Assembly: GCA_015258065.1 (NCBI GenBank)
Contig: JABZIZ010000001.1
Coordinates: forward strand, 124,001-188,000
Length of the DNA stretch: 64,000 bases
Source: Lachnospiraceae bacterium
GTDB taxonomy: Bacteria > Bacillota > Clostridia > Lachnospirales > Lachnospiraceae
Reading direction: 5' to 3'
Part shown: positions 25,902-34,744 of the stretch, piece by piece
Layout of the letters: each line of letters begins with the position of its first letter
Position numbering within the stretch: position 1 is the first letter of the stretch
Notes under the pieces: generated by a model
What the model saw: only the letters and a program-made list of their open reading frames with translations
Told to the model about the DNA's origin: nothing
The model's database searches: none
Position numbers and translations under genes: made by a program

Positions 25902-27878
25902 TCAGTCTCTGTTGATGAAGGAGCCTGCCAGACGCTCTCTGTCAAGCTGACCGGCAGGGCGCACGCCCTCTTCGTCAGGAACCGCACCGGAAAGATCCGT
26001 CCTTCCCTGTTTGGCGGGATGATAGGTCTTGACGATTTTTTGCACCAGATCTCGAATGCCGGACGATTCCGCCTTGGATGCTTCGTTTAATTCCTCCAGC
26101 TCCCGGAAGAAAACCATCTCGTCAAATTCAATCGGCTTGCCGATGTGAATCAACCGGTTTGCGGTCTCCTGCAAACCTTCCTCGTCCATCAGCATTTCCT
26201 CATACAACTTTTCGCCGGGACGCAGCCCCGTGAACTCGATTTGAATATCCTCGCCGACCTTGTAACCGGAAAGCTTGATCAGGTTCTCTGCCAGATCCAG
26301 AATCTTCACCGGTTTCCCCATGTCCAGTACAAAGATCTCCCCTCCCTTGGCGTAAGCCCCCGCCTGCAACACCAGGGAGACCGCTTCCTGTATGGTCATG
26401 AAGTAGCGGATGATGCGCGGGTCGGTCACCGTCACGGGACCTCCCTCGGCAATCTGCTTTTTGAATAAAGGAATGACGCTTCCATTGGAGCCCAGGACAT
26501 TGCCGAACCGTACGGCTACAAACTCCGTGTCGTAGTGACGATTCAGCGTCTGAATGATCATCTCGCAGATCCTCTTGCTGGCTCCCATGACATTGGTCGG
26601 ATTCACCGCCTTGTCCGTAGAGATCAGGACAAACCTTCTGGCACCGCTGGTCGCCGCCGCCAGTCCCGTCTTCCAAGTGCCGAAGACATTGTTCTTGATC
26701 GCTTCGTTCGGCGACTCCTCCATCAGTGGCACATGCTTGTGCGCCGCCGCATGGTAAACAATCTCGGGACGGTACTTCTCAAAGATCCAGTTGATCCTGC
26801 GGGTGTTCCGCACCGATCCGATCAGCACCTCCAGATCCAGCTCCGGATGGGAGACCTTTAACTCCTGCTGGATATCATAGGCATTGTTTTCGTAGATATC
26901 CAGGACAATCAGCTGCTTCGGGTTATGGGAAGCAATCTGTCTGCACAGCTCGCTTCCGATCGAACCGCCGCCGCCGGTTACCAGAACCACCTTCCCACTG
27001 ACGTAGCCGAGGATGGAATTGATGTCCACCTGAATCGGCTCTCTGCCTAACAGGTCTTCGATTTCCACCTCCCGCAGCTTGGAGACATTGACCTCTCCGT
27101 TTACCAACTGGTAAACCCCGGGCAACTGCTTTAATTTGCAATTTGTTTCCTTGCAGATTTCAAGAAGGCTGGAGATCTGCTCTCTGGAAGCGGACGGAAT
27201 CGCGATTATAATCTCGTCAATGCCATATAAATCGACGCTCTCCGCAATTTTATCCCTGCCTCCGACCACACGGATGCCCTGAATGTACCTCCCCCATTTA
27301 TTGGGATCGTCGTCGATGATGCAGCGGATGCTCATCGTGGAATAATTGCTGTTGGTCAGTTCTTTGATGATGGTGTTGCCCGCTTCTCCCGCACCGATGA
27401 TCATCACCGCGATGGCATTGTCCTTATTCTCCTGCCGGTGTTTCATGCTCCTGAAATATCGGTAGGAAAAGCGGCTGATGAAGATAAAGGTGATGAGCAA
27501 AAAGGTATAGAGAAAATAATAACTCTGCGGAACCGCAATGGTATGGATCTTAAAAAACTGTAAGCCCACCCCGTTGACGACACCGGAAAGGACACAGGCG
27601 ACCACCAGATTTTGCAGCTCGTTTTCCCCCGCATAGGCCCAGAGACTGTGATAGAGGCGAAAGGCAAAAAAGAGCAGAACAGTAAGCAGTACGTTGACCG
27701 GCAGGAACTGCTCGACCGGCGCAAGGAAGTGAGGCGGCACCTCCCCAATATGAAATTCATACCGCATCAAAATCGCCAGGTAGGAGGCCGCAATCACACT
27801 GGCGATATCATAAATCACCAGCCCGATCCTTCTCTTGAATTTAATCCGGTTAAACGGCGTTTTCTTATTCTTATCCAA
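25902..27878 (-). CDS. Membrane-bound nucleotide-sugar 4,6-dehydratase (CapD/PglF/WbpM type)
   Basis: About 658 residues. Four N-terminal membrane helices are followed by a CoA-binding-like domain (VMIIGAGEAGNTIIKEL), then an SDR domain with VTGGGGSIGSELCRQI near residue 300 and AAAHKHVPLMEESP. TNVMGASKR has Met in place of the catalytic Tyr, as in PglF and WbpM. These enzymes convert UDP-GlcNAc to the 4-keto-6-deoxy sugar, precursor of bacillosamine, QuiNAc or FucNAc. No PLP aminotransferase is present in the window. The start is unsettled: TTG 27878 has GGAG 8 bases upstream, GTG 27884 gives a GTGA overlap, and GTG 27962 is furthest upstream. Confidence 0.9.
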   Translation of the reverse strand: MDKNKKTPFNRIKFKRRIGLVIYDIASVIAASYLAILMRYEFHIGEVPPHFLAPVEQFLPVNVLLTVLLFFAFRLYHSLWAYAGENELQNLVVACVLSGVVNGVGLQFFKIHTIAVPQSYYFLYTFLLITFIFISRFSYRYFRSMKHRQENKDNAIAVMIIGAGEAGNTIIKELTNSNYSTMSIRCIIDDDPNKWGRYIQGIRVVGGRDKIAESVDLYGIDEIIIAIPSASREQISSLLEICKETNCKLKQLPGVYQLVNGEVNVSKLREVEIEDLLGREPIQVDINSILGYVSGKVVLVTGGGGSIGSELCRQIASHNPKQLIVLDIYENNAYDIQQELKVSHPELDLEVLIGSVRNTRRINWIFEKYRPEIVYHAAAHKHVPLMEESPNEAIKNNVFGTWKTGLAAATSGARRFVLISTDKAVNPTNVMGASKRICEMIIQTLNRHYDTEFVAVRFGNVLGSNGSVIPLFKKQIAEGGPVTVTDPRIIRYFMTIQEAVSLVLQAGAYAKGGEIFVLDMGKPVKILDLAENLIKLSGYKVGEDIQIEFTGLRPGEKLYEEMLMDEEGLQETANRLIHIGKPIEFDEMVFFRELEELNEASKAESSGIRDLVQKIVKTYHPAKQGRTDLSGAVPDEEGVRPAGQLDRERLAGSFINRD

Positions 27879-27880
27879 CT

Positions 27881-30523
27881 TCACTGCTCCCTTTTCCACA
27901 TCAGAGACGGAAGACCCAGCATCAGAGCCACCGTCATCGGGCTGCCAAACTGAAAGACCCACTCCGATACCCCCGCAAACGCAAAAGCAAGGAAGAGTGC
28001 AAGCGGCAGACCCGCAACACGCATTTTTTCCTGAAATCGTTTCTCATACAGTGCACTGCTCACGATCCCGAAGATCACCCACAAAAGGAAGACCCCCCCT
28101 GTCAGGATGCCGTGGTCATAGGCCACCTGCAGATACGTATTATGCGCATGCACGAGGATCTCTCCGTTTGGAGCCTCTGCCCCCATCCGGTCATGCCCCT
28201 TCCAGTTTAAGTGCGTGAGATAGGTTTTGTAGATGGAAAGACGACCGTTGGTATATTGATCCAGCCCCGTCTCCTCTTCTTTCTGTCCCGCTCTCTTCAT
28301 CCTCGGTTTCGGCGTCTGACAAAAAGCGGTAGCCTTCCTTGTCTTGCCGGATGCACTTGCTTCCTTTTGCAGGAAAGAGGGCTCTACGTGCGCCCCTCCA
28401 AGTGCGAAGCGCAGGTCCGCAGTAGAGGCACTCGTCACATAGAGCGCGCGCTCCGCCTTTCCGAAAATCTGCGGATAGATCGGCTTTCCGGAGGAATCAT
28501 AGTTCTCTCTGTCTTCCGGAAAATTATATCCGCCTCCGCTCATGCCCAGGATTTTTTCGCAAAAAACCTGATAGAATCGTTCCAGACACATATAAGAGCG
28601 GTTGTCCGTATTGGTCCTTCCTCTTAGCTGCGGGTCCACCTGCTCGATGGTAAAAATGTAAGGTCTTCCCACCAGTGCTGGCATCATCCGCTGCATCGCA
28701 AAGACAGCGGGAAACAGCACAAGGATGCTGGACGCCATGATCGATACCGACAGCAAAATCCTCTTTCTGCCGCTCAAAAGTAAAAGCACCAGTAGGACCA
28801 TCGCCACCGAAAAATAGGCCGTCCTCGACATGGTGAAAATCCCGTAGGCACCCACACAGCCGAAGAAAACGAACTCTTTCCACAGAGATTTCCAGCGTCT
28901 CTTCCAGCGGGAGAGAGAGACAAAGGATCCGTCTCTTTTTCTTCTCAAATCGGTCTGTGGCTCCAAAAATTCCGTTCTCCTGATTTTGTCGATCAGGAAA
29001 CAGGCCGCCGCCGCTTCCATGATCGTCAGATACTGTGCGGTAATCGTCACCGTATGGAAGGTAAAGGAAAACCTGGCAAACACAAAGCCGGTGAACAGGC
29101 GAAACAGCATGCAATAAAGCACCGAGGCATAGAAATGCAATTGCAATCCTCCCGCCAGAACGGGAAGAGCTTCCTCTCTTCTTTCCGAATCCCGCAGTCT
29201 CCCGGCATAGACGCCGTAAGCGAAGACAAGGGCAATGCCCCACCATCTGGTATTGCGAAACAGGATGAGAAGCGCCGACAGGAGAAGGCAGAGAATGCCG
29301 AAGAGATTCAACCTCGAATCCGCCTTCGGCAGCTGGTGCCGGTAAACCAGATTTTTGAAGAAACTGACGATAAGGATACCGATAAGGACGGCACAGACTG
29401 CCGTGAGCATGGTAGCGGTATTGTGCAGTTCATATTCTTTCTGCGAGGCTATCATCCAATTCTGTCTGCAGTACAGCAGAGCCCCGAGACTAAGAAACGG
29501 GATGACAATCGCCTGAAAACGGTTACAGATTTCATCCGCCTTGCAGGTGAGGAGACTAAGCAGCAGGAGGCTGATCATCAACTTTCTCTCCGCAATGCTG
29601 TGATTGATGTCATAAAGACCGTTGACATATTCGCAGGCAAACTGCAGGGAAAGAGCGATCAATATGGCGCCCGCCACCTGCTTAAGCGCAGGCTTTTTCT
29701 GCAGCGTCCCGAAGGTCTCATGTCCCACGGCGTAGAAGGAAAGAAGAGCGGTGATCAGAATCCCGATCCCGTAAAAGAGGAGATCCCCCCATCTGTCGTC
29801 AAATGCTTTGCCCGGAAAATTCAAGAGGAAAAGCGTGCAAAAGAAGACCGCAAGAAGCGGACACAGTACCGTGCGAAGTACCTTTTTGACCGAGTACAGA
29901 GCGTCCTTTTCAGGAAAGCGTTTGTAATAACAGCTGACTCCCGCTTGCAGAACAAGGAACAACAGCGCAAGGATCGCCATTCCAAGAAGCGTCGTTTTCT
30001 TCGATAAAGGCACCGAGTATACAAAGGCGCCTGCCAGTTCCCGTCCCTCCTGCACTTCCCCGTTTTGCAGAAGCCCGTCTGTGGGCACGGAGGGATCGAT
30101 CGGCAGCGTACGCACCTCGTATTCGGAAAAACAGTCTTTCAGCAGGAGGGTATAGACCTTGCCGACCTCGACCTTTTCTCCGATCGGGATGCTCACCCGC
30201 CCGCCCTGACTGCCGATGAGAAGGTAGCGGTCTAACAGCGTTTCACCGTTTTCATCTAACAGCGCCGCATACAAATACTTTCCGGCATTCACCTGCGGAA
30301 TCTCCACTTCAATCTCGGAAAGTCCTTCGTACTGTGCGTGAAAGCGCTGTCTGAGGTCTCTGCTGCCGTTTACCCTCATGACGGAGGCCCGCCCGCTCTC
30401 CTTAGGAGAGAAGGCGATTTTCCCGGTCAGCAGGCGAAACGGGTAGAAGGCAAGGATCCCCAGCAGAAAGAGGATCCCCAGTATGATTCGAATGGCTTCG
30501 CTTTTATGAATCGTGTTTCTCAT
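27881..30523 (-). CDS. O-antigen ligase/polymerase family membrane protein
   Basis: A very long polytopic protein of about 880 residues. After a first helix near residue 15 comes a roughly 140-residue extracytoplasmic beta-rich insert (VNAGKYLYAALLDENGETLL and nearby), then many helices. The Wzy_C signature region contains QYTNGRLSIYKTYL and the periplasmic-loop motif VHAHNTYLQVAYDHGILTG near residue 790. The H-N-x-Y-L-Q pattern is shared by WaaL ligases and Wzy polymerases. It therefore joins glycan units on the outer face or passes the glycan to an acceptor. An EpsG-type polymerase is also encoded at 47739-48971. I place the start at ATG 30523; the frame extends 13 codons further upstream. 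Confidence 0.82.
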   Translation of the reverse strand: MRNTIHKSEAIRIILGILFLLGILAFYPFRLLTGKIAFSPKESGRASVMRVNGSRDLRQRFHAQYEGLSEIEVEIPQVNAGKYLYAALLDENGETLLDRYLLIGSQGGRVSIPIGEKVEVGKVYTLLLKDCFSEYEVRTLPIDPSVPTDGLLQNGEVQEGRELAGAFVYSVPLSKKTTLLGMAILALLFLVLQAGVSCYYKRFPEKDALYSVKKVLRTVLCPLLAVFFCTLFLLNFPGKAFDDRWGDLLFYGIGILITALLSFYAVGHETFGTLQKKPALKQVAGAILIALSLQFACEYVNGLYDINHSIAERKLMISLLLLSLLTCKADEICNRFQAIVIPFLSLGALLYCRQNWMIASQKEYELHNTATMLTAVCAVLIGILIVSFFKNLVYRHQLPKADSRLNLFGILCLLLSALLILFRNTRWWGIALVFAYGVYAGRLRDSERREEALPVLAGGLQLHFYASVLYCMLFRLFTGFVFARFSFTFHTVTITAQYLTIMEAAAACFLIDKIRRTEFLEPQTDLRRKRDGSFVSLSRWKRRWKSLWKEFVFFGCVGAYGIFTMSRTAYFSVAMVLLVLLLLSGRKRILLSVSIMASSILVLFPAVFAMQRMMPALVGRPYIFTIEQVDPQLRGRTNTDNRSYMCLERFYQVFCEKILGMSGGGYNFPEDRENYDSSGKPIYPQIFGKAERALYVTSASTADLRFALGGAHVEPSFLQKEASASGKTRKATAFCQTPKPRMKRAGQKEEETGLDQYTNGRLSIYKTYLTHLNWKGHDRMGAEAPNGEILVHAHNTYLQVAYDHGILTGGVFLLWVIFGIVSSALYEKRFQEKMRVAGLPLALFLAFAFAGVSEWVFQFGSPMTVALMLGLPSLMWKREQ

Positions 30524-31133
30524 CTTGCAAAATTTCCCTGTCCGTGAAAGGGTGCAAACCAAAATACCTATCTGCCGTCAGCTCCATCAGGCACATATCC
30601 GCACACGTCCCGTCCGTACTCTGTACCTGCCTGTTCGTCCCGCACACCGCAAACCCCGCATGGAGATAGGAACCGATGGCAGCCGCATTGTCACAATAAA
30701 CACGAAGGAACACACGGCGCAACTTCTTCTGCTCAAAGGCAAACCGGAGAGCCAAATCCGCTGTCTCCGAGCCGTATCCCTTCCCCAGCGCCTCTTCTTC
30801 CCCGATGAATATTCCATACTCTGCCGTACGGTTTTCCGGATCGATATCGCGGAAATACACGCTGCCGATCGGCTTCTTCGAAGCCTTCTCGACCATGAGG
30901 AATTGCAACACCCTTCCGCTGCCGATTTCATCTTTGAACCAGGCTTCCTGCGATTGCAGGGTAAAGGGCTTCCGGTAGATAAAATGATCTCTCACCCGCT
31001 TCGTATTGCGCCACCGGATAATGAGGGGCGCATCCTCTTCCCGAAGCGGGAAAAGAACCACCTTCTCTCCGACAAGCTCAGTCATCTGCTTCCTTGTGAA
31101 TCCGGTCTGATCCCTTGCAAATCCTTCCGTCAT
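30504..31133 (-). CDS. GNAT family N-acetyltransferase
   Basis: A 209-residue acetyltransferase of the RimJ/PseH-like GNAT branch. VVLFPLREEDAPLIIRWRN opens the fold, EYGIFIGEEEALGKGYGSE provides the acetyl-CoA P-loop (Q/RxxGxG/A variant GKGYGS), and CDNAAAIGSYLHAGF ends the core. In glycan loci such enzymes N-acetylate 4-amino-sugar nucleotides. It might be the PseH-like step, but sequence alone does not prove it. ATG 31133 overlaps the GtrA stop by ATGA. ATG 31085 with AAGGAAG upstream is an equally good start. Confidence 0.75.
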   Translation of the reverse strand: MTEGFARDQTGFTRKQMTELVGEKVVLFPLREEDAPLIIRWRNTKRVRDHFIYRKPFTLQSQEAWFKDEIGSGRVLQFLMVEKASKKPIGSVYFRDIDPENRTAEYGIFIGEEEALGKGYGSETADLALRFAFEQKKLRRVFLRVYCDNAAAIGSYLHAGFAVCGTNRQVQSTDGTCADMCLMELTADRYFGLHPFTDREILQDEKHDS

Positions 31134-31600
31134 GCTGCTTTCTCTTTTTTCTCCAAAAAGATCTTTCTTGTGACAAAATTATAGACCATCACGACGCCGG
31201 TCGCTCCGCATTTGAAAAAGACATCCTTGGCAAAATCATAGCTCATCAGATTCCGGATGAATCCCCAGTGCGCATAAATCAGATCCAGCCCGACATAGAG
31301 ACAGATTTCATTGACCACCAGCCCGATGATGGAAAGAATGAGGAAGATCGAGAATTCTTCCTTCCTGCTGAGATTGTCTTTTCTGGCAAACACATATTTC
31401 ATGCTCAGCAAATAGTTGACAATCACCGAATCGGTAAAGCCAAGTGCCTGTGATACATAGACGTAGGCGGGAAAAGAAGCGGCGATTCCCGTTGCTTCAA
31501 AGAAGTAATTGCCCAGCCGGTAGGTAAAGTAATCCACAAAAAAACACAGCACCCCGACCAGACCGAATTTCGTAATCTGCCCTAACAGTCCCTTCTTCAT
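31130..31600 (-). CDS. GtrA family membrane protein
   Basis: A 156-residue protein with four membrane helices, including KFGLVGVLCFFVDYFTYRLGNY and the typical FTDSVIVNYLLSMKYVF loop. GtrA proteins are proposed to flip polyprenyl-phosphate-linked sugars for side-branch addition outside the membrane. Its usual partner GtrB is encoded at 53160-54092, and a GT-C-like candidate lies immediately upstream (31728-33563). I chose ATG 31600 (GGAG 9 bases upstream). More upstream ATGs at 31615, 31630 and 31639 add only hydrophilic residues. Confidence 0.85.
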   Translation of the reverse strand: MKKGLLGQITKFGLVGVLCFFVDYFTYRLGNYFFEATGIAASFPAYVYVSQALGFTDSVIVNYLLSMKYVFARKDNLSRKEEFSIFLILSIIGLVVNEICLYVGLDLIYAHWGFIRNLMSYDFAKDVFFKCGATGVVMVYNFVTRKIFLEKKEKAA

Positions 31601-31637
31601 TCCATCACGCTCCATTTCCTTTTTTTGCATTGCTTCC

Positions 31638-31646
31638 ATTTTAACA
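31638..31646 (-). promoter_or_regulatory. Possible extended -10 promoter before gtrA
   Basis: The minus strand reads TGTTAAAAT, an extended -10 element (TGn plus TAAAAT), about 38 bases upstream of the GtrA start in a 127-base gap. No good -35 is visible at 17 bases. It may start an internal transcript for gtrA, the GNAT, the ligase and capD. Confidence 0.4.
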
Positions 31647-31727
31647 TACGATGCAAGAGCCACCTGCCGTACCCATAGGGAAGTACCACCGGCACACCCC
31701 CGTGACAGCAATCCTCCTCCCTGCTTC

Positions 31728-33563
31728 CTATCTCCGCGGCAGATAAACGTGAAAACCGCTGTCCTGGTACTCTTCCAGATAACCTTCTTCCCGGAGAAAT
31801 TGCTGCAGCCTCTTTCTTTTCGCCTCTGTATGCACGCCTTCCTCCCCCTCGTCATGGAGGATCGCTACCGGTTTTTCTTTCTTCCCGGCAAGCCGGTGAA
31901 GCGCCTCTTCAAACGCCCGCTCACGATAGCTGTCAAGGTCGGGCCAGGTGGTGTCGATGGCAGGTTCCATCTCACAGAGGTAGGAAAGGCCGGGAATTTT
32001 CCCGAAGAGCAGTACCTGCCTCTTGCCGAACAGCCCTTCTTTCTGCAAATAGGAGAAGAGAGCGTCCAGTTGTTCCGCTCGTTCCTTCGTCGTGCGCATG
32101 CCTGAGGCTCTTTTTGCATGAGAGACCTCTGCACACAGCGCCTCTCCTCCCTCTCCGTCCTGAAACGCATAGACCGTGTGGAAAAGGCTGCCCTGCAGGA
32201 GTAGAACCAGGATCAGTCCTGCTGCTGCAAGAAGGGGGGAAAGATGCCATTCCGGTCGTTGTCCGTCCATCACCCGCTTCCACTCTCGGGCGAACAGCCG
32301 AAGCAGGATGGGTGCCACCAGAAAGAGATTGTTGATGACAGGCATCGTGTAATTGTTGCTTCCTAGAGGGGTAATCCAGATCAGAACGAGGGCAGTGGCA
32401 GAGAGGATCCGATCTTCCCTCGTCCCCTTCAGGACGCCTCCCACATCCAGAAGCAGCAGTACCATCCCCATCAGGAGAAGCATCATCGCCGGCTGGAACA
32501 GGCAGTCGTAGTACCAATAATTTCTCGTGATCGTGCCGTTTGCCAGATAGAGACGCAGTACAAACAAAAAAGCAAGAGAAAAAAGCAGACACTTGGCGCG
32601 CCGATTTTTTTTCCCACGGAGACGAAAAAGAAGACTGCTGGCAAGGAGCAGAAACAGGAGAGGAACCATCTTTTTCAGGCTGTCACAGTAGGCGAGGAGA
32701 ATGGAAGAGAGCATGCCCAAAAGGGTATAATCCGGCGCCCCCTGATTCATTTGCATCAGTCTCATGACCATCTGCCCATAGGTCCCGCAACCGTAAAGAA
32801 ATTCTATACCAAGAAGAGGAAGGAGAAATCCCGCCGCATATCCCAGAACGGCCACCACCGTTTCGCGCAGAATCACTCCCGCCTTCTTTCGGTAGACAAA
32901 GCCCGCGAAAAAGACCACCAGAATAAGCGCCGCCTCCAGGACATTGGGGAGACGCACCATTCCGTTCAGTCCCAGAAAAAATCCCGAAGGCAGGAGAAAA
33001 AGTTCTCTTTTCTTCCCCACCGGATCAGGAAGAGAGCGCGCATCTTGCGGAAAAGAGATCGCGTCCTTTGGAAGAGAGGCTTCTTCTCCTTCCTGTCCCG
33101 TAAGCGCCTTCAAAAGGAAGAGGGTTCCCAGTGTAAAAAAGAAATAGGTCAGATAATTATACAGAATCACCCTCGGGCACCAGCAGAGGCCAATCGCCAT
33201 CCACTCTCCCGCAAAGAGGAGTCCCTTCGGCATCCGTTTGGCAAGATATGCATAGGAAGCAAGCACGGTCAGGATCACCGGCAGCGTGCACCAGGCATTC
33301 ATCCCCGCCATGGTCCCTCCGCCGGGCAGCTTTGTGAAAAAGGCTCCCAGCAGATTGGGAATCCAGGTGGCAAATTTCCACATGGGATCCAGCCGGTTCA
33401 AATACACATAATTGCCCAGGCTGTAGGTGGTGTCGGTGATATCCAGTCCCCTTCTGACGCCGACAAAGGACCATAAAACGAGAAGAAGCGGAGGCAGAAA
33501 ACGCTCCGCAGTCCTTTTGCACTTCTCAAACCCGCTTTTTTGATCAGAGACCCGGTCTTTCAA
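31728..33563 (-). CDS. Large polytopic membrane protein, GT-C-like
   Basis: I do not recognise a named family. This is a 611-residue protein with about 11-12 membrane helices. The first extracytoplasmic loop carries acidic residues (RRGLDITDTTYSLGNYVYL), and the C-terminal soluble domain contains PAIDTTWPDLDSYRERAF. That layout resembles GT-C glycosyltransferases using polyprenyl-phosphate sugars. Its position right next to gtrA supports a GtrC-like transferase role, which is inference. The start is TTG 33563: GAGGGAG lies 7 bases upstream and the codon overlaps the acyltransferase stop as TTGA. A GTG at 33599 lacks a ribosome site. Confidence 0.7.
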   Translation of the reverse strand: MKDRVSDQKSGFEKCKRTAERFLPPLLLVLWSFVGVRRGLDITDTTYSLGNYVYLNRLDPMWKFATWIPNLLGAFFTKLPGGGTMAGMNAWCTLPVILTVLASYAYLAKRMPKGLLFAGEWMAIGLCWCPRVILYNYLTYFFFTLGTLFLLKALTGQEGEEASLPKDAISFPQDARSLPDPVGKKRELFLLPSGFFLGLNGMVRLPNVLEAALILVVFFAGFVYRKKAGVILRETVVAVLGYAAGFLLPLLGIEFLYGCGTYGQMVMRLMQMNQGAPDYTLLGMLSSILLAYCDSLKKMVPLLFLLLASSLLFRLRGKKNRRAKCLLFSLAFLFVLRLYLANGTITRNYWYYDCLFQPAMMLLLMGMVLLLLDVGGVLKGTREDRILSATALVLIWITPLGSNNYTMPVINNLFLVAPILLRLFAREWKRVMDGQRPEWHLSPLLAAAGLILVLLLQGSLFHTVYAFQDGEGGEALCAEVSHAKRASGMRTTKERAEQLDALFSYLQKEGLFGKRQVLLFGKIPGLSYLCEMEPAIDTTWPDLDSYRERAFEEALHRLAGKKEKPVAILHDEGEEGVHTEAKRKRLQQFLREEGYLEEYQDSGFHVYLPRR

Positions 33564-34720
33564 TCGTTCGCTCCCTCTTCCGACAGTCGGTCGCTCCACC
33601 TGTCAATCAGACGAAATACGGCCGTATTTCCCAGGATCCTTGTCAGGAAGTCAAAGATTTCCTTTCTCACCCAGTCCACCGCAATCCCGCAGATAAAGAC
33701 CAGGAAAATGGCAAGCACAAAGGTTCCCAAAAACGGCAGAACCTGCTCCGGTCTTTTCCCCAGAATTCCCTCCAGCCAGTAGATCCACCGGTCCTTGATC
33801 TCCAGATGCTGCTGCAGCAAGTATACGCCGAACAGATAGGGGGAGAGGCGGATACTCGCCCGGGCGACCAGCCCTTTCTCGTTCAGCTTTACCCCCCTCA
33901 TGAAGGAAAAAAGTCCTAAAGCGCCTAACAGCGTCAGGATGAAATTATAATGGGTAAGCGCCTCAAAATAGTAGTTGAAGCGATCGGCCCTCCAATTCCA
34001 TTCATAAAAAACAAGGAGGAGGCAAAAGCTGAGCAGACAGGAAAAAACATAGAGCAGAAGGCTCCTTTTTTTGCCTGAAAGAAACTTCACCTCATATTTG
34101 CGCAGATACCCCCCGATCAGATAGAGGGTAAGAAACCACCTCACCCCATACCCCCTGTCGTCCGTCACGAAATTGACCGGCACGAAGCTTTTGACCAGGC
34201 AGGTGAAGAGAAGCAGGCCGAAGATGGTTGCCTGCAGCTGGATCTTTGTCAGTTTCTCGATTCCGCAATTCAGCACGGGAGACAGCACATACAACATCAT
34301 ATAGGCCGTTGCGAACCAGTAATGTTCCGACGAGATGGGGAACAGATATTGAACGCTCCGGAAGATGGAATCATCCGCCTTCACCGCATAAATCCCTACC
34401 ATCTGCATCACCAGACTCACCATCAGTGTGTAGAAATACACTTCCAGCAACAGCTGTAGGATCCGATTTAACCGAAAGCCCGACTTGGAGAGATAAAACC
34501 CCGAGATCAGTACCCAGACATTCACACTGACGATAGAGAAAGCTTCTAAGAGTGACCCTGTGATCTTCACGGCGCTTAGCGGTTCCTTTAAGACAATCAG
34601 CGAATCCGATTGATAAAGATAGTGCAGCGCAATGACCATGCCCATGGCAATCACACGCAGGAGCTCAAAATTAGCATCCCTCTTCTTTTTGATTCCACCC
34701 ATCTGCTTCGTCTTACCCAT
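33560..34720 (-). CDS. Acyltransferase family 3 membrane protein (OafA-like)
   Basis: A 386-residue polytopic protein with about ten helices. It begins NFELLRVIAMGMVIALHYLY, whose His lies in the conserved RxxA/M-x-x-x-V-x-x-H motif of acyltransferase_3 proteins. VNVWVLISGFYLSKSGF and VRWFLTLYLIGGYLRKYEV also fit. Such enzymes O-acetylate surface sugars or teichoic-type polymers. It is a second O-acylation route beside the MBOAT/SGNH pair. AAGGA directly precedes the ATG. It lies between the ABC transporter and the GT-C-like gene, closely spaced. Confidence 0.82.
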   Translation of the reverse strand: MGKTKQMGGIKKKRDANFELLRVIAMGMVIALHYLYQSDSLIVLKEPLSAVKITGSLLEAFSIVSVNVWVLISGFYLSKSGFRLNRILQLLLEVYFYTLMVSLVMQMVGIYAVKADDSIFRSVQYLFPISSEHYWFATAYMMLYVLSPVLNCGIEKLTKIQLQATIFGLLLFTCLVKSFVPVNFVTDDRGYGVRWFLTLYLIGGYLRKYEVKFLSGKKRSLLLYVFSCLLSFCLLLVFYEWNWRADRFNYYFEALTHYNFILTLLGALGLFSFMRGVKLNEKGLVARASIRLSPYLFGVYLLQQHLEIKDRWIYWLEGILGKRPEQVLPFLGTFVLAIFLVFICGIAVDWVRKEIFDFLTRILGNTAVFRLIDRWSDRLSEEGAND

Positions 34721-34744
34721 TCCTTTCTACTATCCCTTCGTCCG

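Noticed and set aside
30504..31133. GNAT called as PseH
   Set aside because: The motif pattern fits the general RimJ/PseH branch, but nothing in the sequence shows the pseudaminic substrate, and it lies 10 kb from pseI.
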